Assembly: GCA_021789355.1 (NCBI GenBank)
Contig: JAJYJR010000162.1
Location: 1-10,334, forward strand
Direction of reading: 5' to 3'
From: Chloroflexota bacterium
Lineage (GTDB): Bacteria > Chloroflexota > Limnocylindria > Limnocylindrales > CSP1-4
Length of the DNA stretch: 10,334 bases
Below, piece by piece: positions 1 to 6,824 of this stretch (its first letter is position 1; each line of letters starts with the position of its first letter). The translations under genes were made by a program, and so were the position numbers. The notes beneath the pieces are model-generated. The model was not told where the DNA came from. It saw only the letters and a list, made by a program, of their open reading frames with translations, and ran no database searches.

Positions 1-81
1 CCGGTGGCGCATGGCAAGGAAGCGGTCGAGGCCCTCGACCTCGACGACCAGGCGTCCCTGCCCGATTGCGACGCGGACCAT
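1..81 (-). CDS. Start of an unrecognised protein (partial, runs off the left edge)
   Basis: Only the first 27 codons lie in the window. The frame opens with ATG at 81-79 on the minus strand, preceded by GGAGG with a 5-nt spacer, which is a convincing ribosome binding site. The visible protein begins MVRVAIGQGRLVVEVEGLDR and continues FLAMRHR to the edge. From memory, the alternation of short hydrophobic strands followed by a 'LDRxxAxxxR' segment recalls the N-terminus of small actinobacterial-type proteins of unknown function with a PH-like fold; this is only a resemblance. It follows the GNAT gene on the same strand after 123 nt, so co-transcription is possible. I see no clear terminator or promoter in that gap. 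Confidence 0.5.
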   Translation of the reverse strand, partial: MVRVAIGQGRLVVEVEGLDRFLAMRHR

Positions 82-204
82 GGCCACCTCCGCTCCCCCG
101 GGTGGCGGAATCCTGACGCGCTCCCTGCGTGACCGCAAGGGCCCGACGGCGGGTCCGCGACGCGTCTGCGTACCGTTCGGCCCGCCCCGCGCAGCCCACC
201 CCGC

Positions 205-876
205 TCAGTCCGCCCCGTCGCCGAGCGACTTGGCCATCCACCGCGCGATCGGACCGTATCCCTCGCGCTCCTCGAGCGGGCCCGTGGTCCGGTAGCCGAG
301 ACGGCGGTACAGCGCCTCGTTCCGGGCCAGCCCGAGTCGCACCCCCAGTCGGACCTCGCGCAGGCCGCGGTCGGCCGCCAGACGCTCGCACCACGCCATC
401 AGCGCCGTCGCGACGCCGCGCCCGCGGTGTGCGGGCAGCACGGCGACCCGACCCACGTAGAGGAACGCGCCGGGACGTCCACGCCCACTGCCCGGCCGCT
501 CCGCCTCGGCCGGAGCTTCGTCCACCACCACGGACCAGCGCGCACACCCAACCGCCTCGCCATCGACCCATGCGATCACCCCGCCCGAACGAGCCGGCAC
601 GATCGAGTCCGCCGCGGCCGAGGCTGGGCCCGGTGCTTCCGCTCCTCCCTCGAGGTGCGACCGCACGTGCTCGACCGTCTCGCGGAACACGCCGCTCTCG
701 GGGACCAGCACGCCCCGATACTCCTCGTACGCGGCCAGCGTCAGGGCAAGGATGAGCGGGGCCTCGGCAGGAGTCGCGGCCCGCAGGTTGGGCACGACGT
801 CCTGCCCGGGTTCGCTGTCCACGCACGCGGCGTCGCGGGACGTGACCTGGAATGTGCCCACCTCGTGGGTCGCCAT
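205..876 (-). CDS. GNAT family N-acetyltransferase
   Basis: A 223-aa cytoplasmic acyltransferase expected to move an acetyl group from acetyl-CoA to an amine; the substrate cannot be read from the sequence. The GNAT fold is visible in the second half: strand 'GVIAWVDGEAVGCARW' (about residues 99-114), then motif A 'LYVGRVAVLPAHRGRGVATA' (139-158) with the R/Q-x-x-G-x-G/A type loop RGRGVA that binds the CoA pyrophosphate, then the C-terminal 'ALYRRLGYR' (188-196), which is the usual motif B arm. An Ala/Gly/Pro-rich insert (about 77-97) and a charged insert (119-136) lengthen it relative to a minimal GNAT of about 150 aa. The frame stays open far upstream to 1227, but that would read through the nrdJ promoter. 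ATG 876 was chosen because GGAGG sits 5 nt before it. It is divergent from nrdJ. Confidence 0.85.
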   Translation of the reverse strand: MATHEVGTFQVTSRDAACVDSEPGQDVVPNLRAATPAEAPLILALTLAAYEEYRGVLVPESGVFRETVEHVRSHLEGGAEAPGPASAAADSIVPARSGGVIAWVDGEAVGCARWSVVVDEAPAEAERPGSGRGRPGAFLYVGRVAVLPAHRGRGVATALMAWCERLAADRGLREVRLGVRLGLARNEALYRRLGYRTTGPLEEREGYGPIARWMAKSLGDGAD

Positions 877-988
877 ACCATCCTCCACCGCCACCGTCCT
901 GGCCGGTGCCAATGCTATCCGGGCTGCGCCGCCATGATCGCGTGGAACCGTCCGGACCCCACATATTGCGATCCGAAGCAGGACGGCA

Positions 989-1004
989 CCACTATATCTT
1001 GTGG
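989..1004 (+). promoter_or_regulatory. Probable NrdR box upstream of nrdJ
   Basis: The 16-bp element CCACTATATCTTGTGG is an imperfect inverted repeat (CCAC...GTGG) that fits the known NrdR-box pattern acaCwAtATaTwGtgt at nearly all conserved positions. NrdR is the ATP/dATP-sensing repressor of ribonucleotide reductase genes. The element lies 8 bp upstream of the -35 hexamer of the nrdJ promoter. NrdR sites often occur as pairs about 31 bp apart; a much weaker AT-rich half match (CACATATTGCG, 960-970) is centred about 31 bp upstream. The nrdR gene itself is not in the window. Confidence 0.7.
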
Positions 1005-1012
1005 TTTCAGGC

Positions 1013-1040
1013 TTGACAGGGCCTGCCGGCGAGGTAGATT
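1013..1040 (+). promoter_or_regulatory. Sigma70-type promoter for nrdJ
   Basis: A perfect -35 hexamer TTGACA (1013-1018) is followed by a 16-bp spacer and TAGATT (1035-1040) as the -10, with the important T, A and final T positions kept. Transcription should begin near 1047, giving a leader of about 75 nt before the ATG at 1122. That leader is too short to hold a cobalamin riboswitch. Confidence 0.65.
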
Positions 1041-1106
1041 CGCCATCTGCGGCTGGCCGCCGGAGTGGCGCCCGGGACCTCCGCGACAGCGTCCGAACCC
1101 AGGCAT

Positions 1107-1114
1107 GGAGGGAG
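1107..1114 (+). promoter_or_regulatory. Ribosome binding site fixing the nrdJ start
   Basis: GGAGGGAG lies 7 nt before ATG 1122. An in-frame ATG exists at 1065, 57 nt upstream, but it has no comparable site and lies only about 18 nt after the predicted transcription start, so 1122 is preferred. Confidence 0.75.
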
Positions 1115-1121
1115 ACCACCG

Positions 1122-4100
1122 ATGGCCCGCGCGACCGGATCCGCCAGCTCGAACACCAGCTCGAACACCGTGGAGCATACGCACCCCAACGCCGCCGGTG
1201 GGATCCGCTTCGAGCGCCGCTGGACACGGCCCGGCGTCCACCCGTACGACGAGGTGGCGTGGGCGATCCGGACCGCGAGCATCGGCAACGAGAGCGGCAA
1301 GGTCGTCTTCGAGCAGGCCGACGTCGAGGTCCCGGAGAGCTGGAGCCAGCTGGCGGCCAACGTCGTCGTCAGCAAGTACTTCCGCGGGCACCTGGGCACG
1401 CCCGAGCGCGAGCACAGCGTCCGCCAGCTGATCGGTCGCGTCGTCGACACGATCTGCGGATGGGCAGTCGCGGGCCACTACTTCGCGACCGATGAGGACC
1501 TCGAGGCGTTCCGCGCCGAGCTGACACACCTGATCCTCCACCAGAAGATGTCGTTCAACTCGCCGGTCTGGTTCAACGTGGGGGTCGAGGAGCACCCCCA
1601 GTGCTCGGCCTGCTTCATCAACTCGGTGCAGGACTCCATGACGTCGATCATGGATCTCGCCAAGACCGAGGCGATGCTCTTCAAGTACGGCTCGGGCGCC
1701 GGGTCCAACCTTTCGCCGATCCGCTCGGCCCGGGAGAAGATGGCGGGCGGCGGTATCGCGTCGGGCCCGGTCAGCTTCATGAAGGGCTACGACGCGTTCG
1801 CGGGCGTCATCAAGTCGGGCGGCAAGACGCGGCGCGCGGCCAAGATGGTGATCCTGGACGCCGACCACCCCGACATCCTCGAGTTCATCAACTGCAAGAT
1901 GCTCGAGGAGAAGAAGGCCTGGGCGCTGATCGAGGCCGGCTACGACCCCTCGTTCACCGGCGAGGCGTACGGCTCGGTCTTCTTTCAGAACGCCAACCAT
2001 TCCGTGCGCGTCACCGACGAGTTCATGCGCGCGGTCGAGCAGGACGGCGAGTGGACCACGCATTTCGTGACCTCCGGCGAGCCGGCCGACACGTACCGGG
2101 CACGCGACATCCTGCATCAGATCGCGGACGCGGCCTGGGTCTGCGGAGACCCCGGCATGCAGTACGACACCACCATCAATGACTGGAATCCCGTCTCGAA
2201 TTCGGCGCGTCAGGTCGCGACGAATCCGTGCGTCACCGGCGATACGCTCGTCGCGACGGACGAGGGCTGGCAGACGATCGAATCGCTCGTCGGGCAGACC
2301 GCGCGGATCATCGGAGCCGATGGACAGCCGCATCTCGTCACGAACATCTTCCCCACGGGTCAGAAGCCGGTCTTCGAGCTGAAGACGCGTGCCGGCTATC
2401 GCGTGCGGATCACGGCGGATCACAAGGTGGCGACCACGCGCGGCGATGTCGCGGTGAAGGATCTGACGACCGATGACCGGATCCATCTCGAGGGTCCTGG
2501 CTTCGGCCGCACGATGGTGAGCCCGATGCTGGCGGCGGCGATCGGCCTGGCGGTGGGCGACGGTTGCCTGACCTGGGTCGGACCGCGCGAACAGCCGATG
2601 GTTGTCCTGACCATGCACGCGAACGAGGCGCCGGTGCTCGAGGCCGTGGCGGCGGAGCTCAACGTCCAGAAGCACATGCGCAAGGCGGTCGGGTCGATCG
2701 GGCGGAACGACGACGTTCACCTGTCGATGACGGCCACGGGCTCGCGGCTCGCGTTCGCATCCCGGCCTGTCGCCGAGCAGTTCATGCAGTACGCGGTGCT
2801 CGACGAGGGATCGTCGCTCAAGCGCTTCAAGCCCGCCGTCTACGAGCTGGACCGGGGGTCGATGGCCTCCGTGCTGCGAGGACTTTTCACCGCCGACGGC
2901 ACCGTCGTCAGAGCGGGCACGAACGCGTTTGTCGAGCTAGGCTCAACCTCCGTCGAGCTTCTCGTCCAGGTCCAACGGATGCTCCTCGCGTTCGATATCA
3001 AGGCGACACTCTACGAGAATCGTCGCGGCGGACGCACGCTTTCCGCGCTGCTGCCGGATGGCAGGGGCGGGACGAAGTCGTATCCGGTCCGGGAGATGCA
3101 TTCACTGCGCATCACCCGGTCGTCCCGGGCCATCTTCGAGCGCGAGATCGGGTTCCTGCCGGAGAGTCCGAAGGCGGCGGCGCTCGCCCGCCTGAATGCC
3201 ACGGTTGGCATGCACCGCGAGGAAATGCGCGACCAGGTGGCTTCGATCAGACCGGTCGGCACCGAATTCGTGTTCGACCTGACCGAGCGAGCGACGAGCC
3301 ATTTCGTCGCCAATGGTCTGGTGGTTCACAACTGCTCCGAGTTCTCGTTCATAAATGATACTTCATGTAATCTCGCCTCACTGAACCTCATGAAGTTCGT
3401 GCGCGAGGATGGCGAATTCGACGTCGAAGCCTACCGCTACGCCTGCCGGCTGACGATCACCGCGCAGGAAATCCTGGTCGACTACGCGAGCTATCCGACG
3501 CCGAAGATCGAGGAGAACTCGCATCGTTTCCGACCGCTCGGGCTCGGATATGCGAACCTCGGTGCGCTCCTCATGAGCCGCGGCCTCGCATACGACTCGC
3601 CGGATGGCCAGGCGTTCGCGGCGGCCCTGACGTCGATCATGACCGCCGAGGCGTACCGCCAGTCCGCGGTCATCGCGCGCGATCACGGCGGCCCGTTCGT
3701 CGAGTACGAGAAGAACCGCGAGCCGTTCCTGCGGGTGATCCGCAAGCATCGAGATGCGGCCCAGCACATCCCCGACGAGGGCGTTCCGGCGGATGTCCTC
3801 GCCCCGGCGCGCAATCTGTGGGACGAAACGCTCGCGCTCGGCGAGCAATTCGGCTACCGGAACGCGCAGACCACGCTTCTGGCGCCCACCGGCTGCCTCG
3901 TCGGAGACAGCCTGATTCTCACGGACCGCGGGCTCGTGCGGCTCCGCGGGCTCGGCAACCCGGACGGCGAGAAGTGGCAGGAACTCGACCTGCACGTCGC
4001 GACGGACGACGGTCCACGCCCGGCCACGAAGTTCTTCGTCAACGGGATCGAGCCGGTCGTCTCGGCCGAGACGTCACGCGGATACCGGATCCAGGGCACG

Positions 4101-6686
4101 ACCACGCACCGGATCAAGGTCGTTGACGCGAAGGGCGATTGGCAGTGGCGCCGGTTCGCGGACCTTCGGGCCGGTGACCGCGTCCCGATGATGCTCGGCG
4201 GCATGATCGGCGAGCCGCGAGAGGTGCCACTTCCGCCGCTGCCCGAGGCCTACTGGACGTCGGACCACCGCACGTCCGTCCCGCGGGCCATGACCTCTGA
4301 CCTGGCCGAGCTGGTCGGCTACTTCATGGGTGACGGATCGCTGCACGCGCGCGGTCTGCGGTTCTGCGTCACGGCCTCGGACACGGACGTGGTCGAGCGG
4401 ATCGTCCAGCTCGGCCGGCGGCTCTTCGGAATCGAGGCGAGCGTCGCGCGAAAGCCGGGGTACACGGAGGTGGCCCTGCATTCGGTGCGCCTGACGCTCT
4501 GGTGGGAGGCCTGCGGGTTCTCCAGGCATGCGCCGGTCGGCGAGCATCGCGGGAAGGGCTACGAGGCCCACATCCCGGATGCCGTCCTCTACGCGAACGA
4601 CGCGGCCGTCTATCGCGCGTTCGTCCGGGGCCTGTTCGAGGCCGACGGCAACGCCAGCAACGGCTACGTCTCCTGGTCCACGGTCTCGGAGCGGTTCAGC
4701 CGCGACGTCCAGACGCTCCTGCTGGCCCTCGGCTTCGTCACCACGCGCAAGGTCGACGAGCCGGGGTTCGGCCACATGGGCGCGAACCCGGTCCACGTGC
4801 TGCGCCTGCTCAACGCCAGCTCTGGCGCCCGCTTCCTGCGGGAGATCTCCTTCATTTCCGAACGGAAGCGGACCGCGCTGGTCGCGAAAGAACACCGGCA
4901 GGCCGCTCGGTTCGACCTGGTGCCGGTGAGCCGCGCGACGGTGGATCGGCTGGCCCCGGCGAACGACCACCTGCGCAAGACCATGCTCCTTTCGCTGTCC
5001 CGCACCGGCATGGTGTCGCGCCGATCCGCGACCGCGCTGCTGGAGCGAACGCCGGACCCGCAACTCGAGGAGACGCTCGGCTACTTCTACGACGAGATCG
5101 CGAGCGCGAAGCTCGGCGAGGAGCAGCTGACGTACGACCTGTCGGTCCCGTCGAACGTGACGTACGTGGCGAACGGGTTCGTCAGCCACAACACCATCGC
5201 GTTCATGATGGACTGCGACACCACCGGCATCGAGCCGGACATCGCGCTGATCAAGTACAAGAAGCTGGTCGGCGAGGGCTTCCTCAAGATCGTCAACCAG
5301 ACCGTGCCCGCCGCCCTCCGCAAGCTGGGGTACGACTCGCGGCAGGTCGAGGAGATCGTCCGGCACGTCAACGAGCACGAGACCATCGAGGGCGCCCCGG
5401 GCCTGAAGCCGGAGCACCTGGCGGTCTTCGACTGCGCGTTCAAGCCGGTGAACGGCGAGCGCTCCATCCACTACATGGGCCACGTCCGGATGATGGCCGC
5501 CGTCCAGCCGTTCCTCTCCGGCGCCATCAGCAAGACCGTGAACATGCCCGAGGCGGCCACGCCCGCGGAGATCGAGCAGGTGTACCTGGAGGGCTGGCGG
5601 CTCGGCCTGAAGGCGATCGCGATCTACCGCGACAACTCGAAGCGCTCGCAGCCGCTCAGCACCGGCAGGAAGAAGGACGCCGACACCGCGGTCGAGGTCG
5701 CGGCCGAGCAGGCGATCGCCGCAGCCACCGCCGAACTGACCGCGCGGGTCACCGATCTCGAGCGGACCCTCGCGTCGGCGCAGGTGGAGGCGAAGAAACC
5801 GCATCGGCGGCGGCTTCCGTCGGAGCGCCAGTCGGTCACGCATAAGTTCGAGATCGCCGGCCACGAGGGCTACATCACGGTGGGCTGCTACCCCGACGGC
5901 CAGCCGGGCGAGATGTTCGTCCGCATGGCGAAGGAAGGCTCCACGGTCGCCGGCCTGATGGATTCCATGGCGATCTCGGTGAGCGTCGCGCTGCAGTACG
6001 GCGTGCCGCTCCGGGACCTGGTCAACAAGTTCGCCCACGTCCGCTTCGAGCCGAGCGGGTTCACCGGCAACCCGGAGATCCCGATCGCCAAGTCGATCGT
6101 GGACTACATCTTCCGCTGGCTCGGGTCGCGCTTCCTGCCGAAGGAGGATCGCGAGGCGCTGGGCATCCTCGACCGCTCGGGCGATGGGGAGGCGGAAGCG
6201 TCCCCGGTTGCCGCCGGGCTCGTGTCGGCGGGCAGCGGCCCGGCGGGTCTGCCCGGGGGCTCCCCAGCCGCCAGCGCCTTGGCTCCTGCCTCCACCCTCG
6301 CGGGTGTTTCTGCCGGCTCCGCCGAACCGACTGCGCCGGCGGCCAGCGCCCCGGCCCCGGTGGACGCGACTGCTCCTGCCGGTGCCCCCGCCGGGACGGG
6401 CGAGCGTGCGCCCGACACGTCCCAGAAGGCGGCCGGCCCCGTGCAGGCGTCCTCCGCCACGCCTGGGGCGTCCGGATCGTCCGCTCCGCCCGCCAGCTCG
6501 AACGGCCACGGGTCGCCATCCAACGGTGCCGCGAAATCGATCGGCATCCAGCTGGGCCGCTCCCAGAAGGTCGCCTTCCAGGCCCAGGCGGACGCCCCCA
6601 GCTGCGCCGACTGCGGCTCGATCATGGTCCGCAACGGCAGCTGCTACAAGTGCCTGAACTGCGGCAGCACGAGCGGCTGCAGCTGA
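1122..6686 (+). CDS. nrdJ: Adenosylcobalamin-dependent (class II) ribonucleotide reductase precursor with two inteins
   Basis: NrdJ reduces ribonucleotides to deoxyribonucleotides in the cytoplasm, using a cobalamin-generated thiyl radical. The 1854-aa precursor consists of extein 1 (residues 1-369), intein 1 (370-737), extein 2 (738-924), intein 2 (925-1357) and extein 3 (1358-1854); the spliced enzyme would be about 1053 aa. Active-site residues can be matched to the well-studied Thermotoga enzyme: C164 in 'CSACFI' as the first redox cysteine, N368 and E740 around C738 in NP|CSE (the thiyl-radical cysteine once joined), and C749, eleven residues later, as the second redox cysteine. Extein 3 contains PTG|TIAFMMDCDTTG, then an Ala/Glu-rich helical stretch, a TSCPD domain (about 1574-1672), a low-complexity linker (1686-1803) and a tail with cysteines at 1828, 1831, 1841, 1844, 1847 and 1853, which is likely a zinc ribbon plus redox pair. 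Extein 2 uses noticeably more A/T-ending codons than exteins 1 and 3. Confidence 0.96.
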   Translation: MARATGSASSNTSSNTVEHTHPNAAGGIRFERRWTRPGVHPYDEVAWAIRTASIGNESGKVVFEQADVEVPESWSQLAANVVVSKYFRGHLGTPEREHSVRQLIGRVVDTICGWAVAGHYFATDEDLEAFRAELTHLILHQKMSFNSPVWFNVGVEEHPQCSACFINSVQDSMTSIMDLAKTEAMLFKYGSGAGSNLSPIRSAREKMAGGGIASGPVSFMKGYDAFAGVIKSGGKTRRAAKMVILDADHPDILEFINCKMLEEKKAWALIEAGYDPSFTGEAYGSVFFQNANHSVRVTDEFMRAVEQDGEWTTHFVTSGEPADTYRARDILHQIADAAWVCGDPGMQYDTTINDWNPVSNSARQVATNPCVTGDTLVATDEGWQTIESLVGQTARIIGADGQPHLVTNIFPTGQKPVFELKTRAGYRVRITADHKVATTRGDVAVKDLTTDDRIHLEGPGFGRTMVSPMLAAAIGLAVGDGCLTWVGPREQPMVVLTMHANEAPVLEAVAAELNVQKHMRKAVGSIGRNDDVHLSMTATGSRLAFASRPVAEQFMQYAVLDEGSSLKRFKPAVYELDRGSMASVLRGLFTADGTVVRAGTNAFVELGSTSVELLVQVQRMLLAFDIKATLYENRRGGRTLSALLPDGRGGTKSYPVREMHSLRITRSSRAIFEREIGFLPESPKAAALARLNATVGMHREEMRDQVASIRPVGTEFVFDLTERATSHFVANGLVVHNCSEFSFINDTSCNLASLNLMKFVREDGEFDVEAYRYACRLTITAQEILVDYASYPTPKIEENSHRFRPLGLGYANLGALLMSRGLAYDSPDGQAFAAALTSIMTAEAYRQSAVIARDHGGPFVEYEKNREPFLRVIRKHRDAAQHIPDEGVPADVLAPARNLWDETLALGEQFGYRNAQTTLLAPTGCLVGDSLILTDRGLVRLRGLGNPDGEKWQELDLHVATDDGPRPATKFFVNGIEPVVSAETSRGYRIQGTTTHRIKVVDAKGDWQWRRFADLRAGDRVPMMLGGMIGEPREVPLPPLPEAYWTSDHRTSVPRAMTSDLAELVGYFMGDGSLHARGLRFCVTASDTDVVERIVQLGRRLFGIEASVARKPGYTEVALHSVRLTLWWEACGFSRHAPVGEHRGKGYEAHIPDAVLYANDAAVYRAFVRGLFEADGNASNGYVSWSTVSERFSRDVQTLLLALGFVTTRKVDEPGFGHMGANPVHVLRLLNASSGARFLREISFISERKRTALVAKEHRQAARFDLVPVSRATVDRLAPANDHLRKTMLLSLSRTGMVSRRSATALLERTPDPQLEETLGYFYDEIASAKLGEEQLTYDLSVPSNVTYVANGFVSHNTIAFMMDCDTTGIEPDIALIKYKKLVGEGFLKIVNQTVPAALRKLGYDSRQVEEIVRHVNEHETIEGAPGLKPEHLAVFDCAFKPVNGERSIHYMGHVRMMAAVQPFLSGAISKTVNMPEAATPAEIEQVYLEGWRLGLKAIAIYRDNSKRSQPLSTGRKKDADTAVEVAAEQAIAAATAELTARVTDLERTLASAQVEAKKPHRRRLPSERQSVTHKFEIAGHEGYITVGCYPDGQPGEMFVRMAKEGSTVAGLMDSMAISVSVALQYGVPLRDLVNKFAHVRFEPSGFTGNPEIPIAKSIVDYIFRWLGSRFLPKEDREALGILDRSGDGEAEASPVAAGLVSAGSGPAGLPGGSPAASALAPASTLAGVSAGSAEPTAPAASAPAPVDATAPAGAPAGTGERAPDTSQKAAGPVQASSATPGASGSSAPPASSNGHGSPSNGAAKSIGIQLGRSQKVAFQAQADAPSCADCGSIMVRNGSCYKCLNCGSTSGCS
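2229..3332 (+). mobile_element. Intein 1 of NrdJ (368 aa, with LAGLIDADG endonuclease)
   Basis: The insertion splits the conserved NPCSE motif as NP|intein|CSE. Block A is CVTGDTLVATDEG with nucleophile C370. Block B is ITADHKVAT with T431 and H434. Block F is VFDLTERATSHFVANG, and block G is VVHN with H736 and terminal N737. The +1 residue is Cys738. The central region is a two-motif DOD endonuclease: AIGLAVGDG (acidic D480) and LRGLFTADG (D592), both with their acidic residue intact, so homing activity is plausible. The archaeal Mth RIR1 mini-intein occupies the same catalytic site and also has Pro at -1. Codon use is less GC-biased than exteins 1 and 3 and resembles the extein 2 that follows. 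Confidence 0.95.
3894..5192 (+). mobile_element. Intein 2 of NrdJ (433 aa, with LAGLIDADG endonuclease)
   Basis: The insertion splits the conserved segment APTGTIAFMMDCDTTG as APTG|intein|TIAF. Block A is CLVGDSLILTDRG with C925. Block B is GTTTHRIKV with T993 and H996. Block F is YDLSVPSNVTYVANG, and block G is FVSHN with H1356 and terminal N1357. The +1 nucleophile is Thr1358. The DOD endonuclease motifs are LVGYFMGDG (D1071) and VRGLFEADG (D1175), both intact. About 150 residues follow motif E before block F, including a basic stretch that may help bind DNA. The element is clearly diverged from intein 1 outside the splicing blocks, so it is an independent acquisition and not a recent duplicate. 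Confidence 0.95.
6177..6530 (+). other. Low-complexity Ala/Pro/Ser/Gly linker inside NrdJ
   Basis: This is residues 1686-1803 of the precursor, between the TSCPD domain and the cysteine-rich tail. It is almost entirely Ala, Pro, Ser, Gly, Thr and Val, with no recognisable domain and no exact tandem repeat. It probably acts as a flexible tether that lets the terminal cysteines reach the active site for re-reduction, as C-terminal redox tails do in other reductases. The length is greater than I would expect for a simple hinge. Confidence 0.75.
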
Positions 6687-6701
6687 GGTCAGTCGGAGGT
6701 G

Positions 6702-6736
6702 CCCGCCGCGTGCCAGGATAGGTGACACTCGGCGGG
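6702..6736 (+). terminator. Hairpin after nrdJ, possible terminator
   Basis: CCCGCCG (6702-6708) pairs with CGGCGGG (6730-6736). The stem continues with GTG (6710-6712) against CAC (6726-6728) after one mismatch, leaving a loop of about 13 nt. It begins 16 nt after the nrdJ stop and is followed by the weakly T-rich TCCATTCTT, so an intrinsic terminator is plausible although the U tract is poor. Confidence 0.5.
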
Positions 6737-6812
6737 TCCATTCTTCCGGAGTCGGCAACCGGACGCCAACCGTGCAGGACGGGGAACTAGCTACCCCTCC
6801 CACGGAGTCGCA

Positions 6813-6817
6813 GGGAG
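6813..6817 (+). promoter_or_regulatory. Ribosome binding site pointing to a CTG start
   Basis: GGGAG stands 7 nt before the CTG at 6825, in frame with the methyltransferase. The only other start candidate near the conserved region, GTG 6894, has GAGGGC immediately against it and no properly spaced site. This spacing is the main reason for choosing 6825. Confidence 0.5.
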
Positions 6818-6824
6818 TAGAGAA

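Noticed and set aside
1040..1121. Cobalamin riboswitch in the nrdJ leader
   Set aside because: The leader from the predicted start site is only about 75 nt and lacks a B12-box-like GCCACTG sequence. A B12 riboswitch needs about 200 nt.
877..1227. N-terminal extension of the GNAT frame up to 1227
   Set aside because: It would cover the nrdJ promoter, NrdR box and ribosome binding site, shows no conserved sequence, and ATG 876 has a good ribosome binding site.
915..2720. Long open frame on the minus strand opposite nrdJ
   Set aside because: Its translation is Arg/Asp/Val/His-rich with no domain signal. It is the usual shadow of a GC-rich gene whose third positions are G or C, and it lies under clear NrdJ coding.
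6781..6797. GGGG...CCCC palindrome with central TAGCTA upstream of the methyltransferase as an operator
   Set aside because: Only a 4-bp stem plus a 6-bp palindrome, no second copy nearby and no controller protein encoded, so chance is a sufficient explanation.
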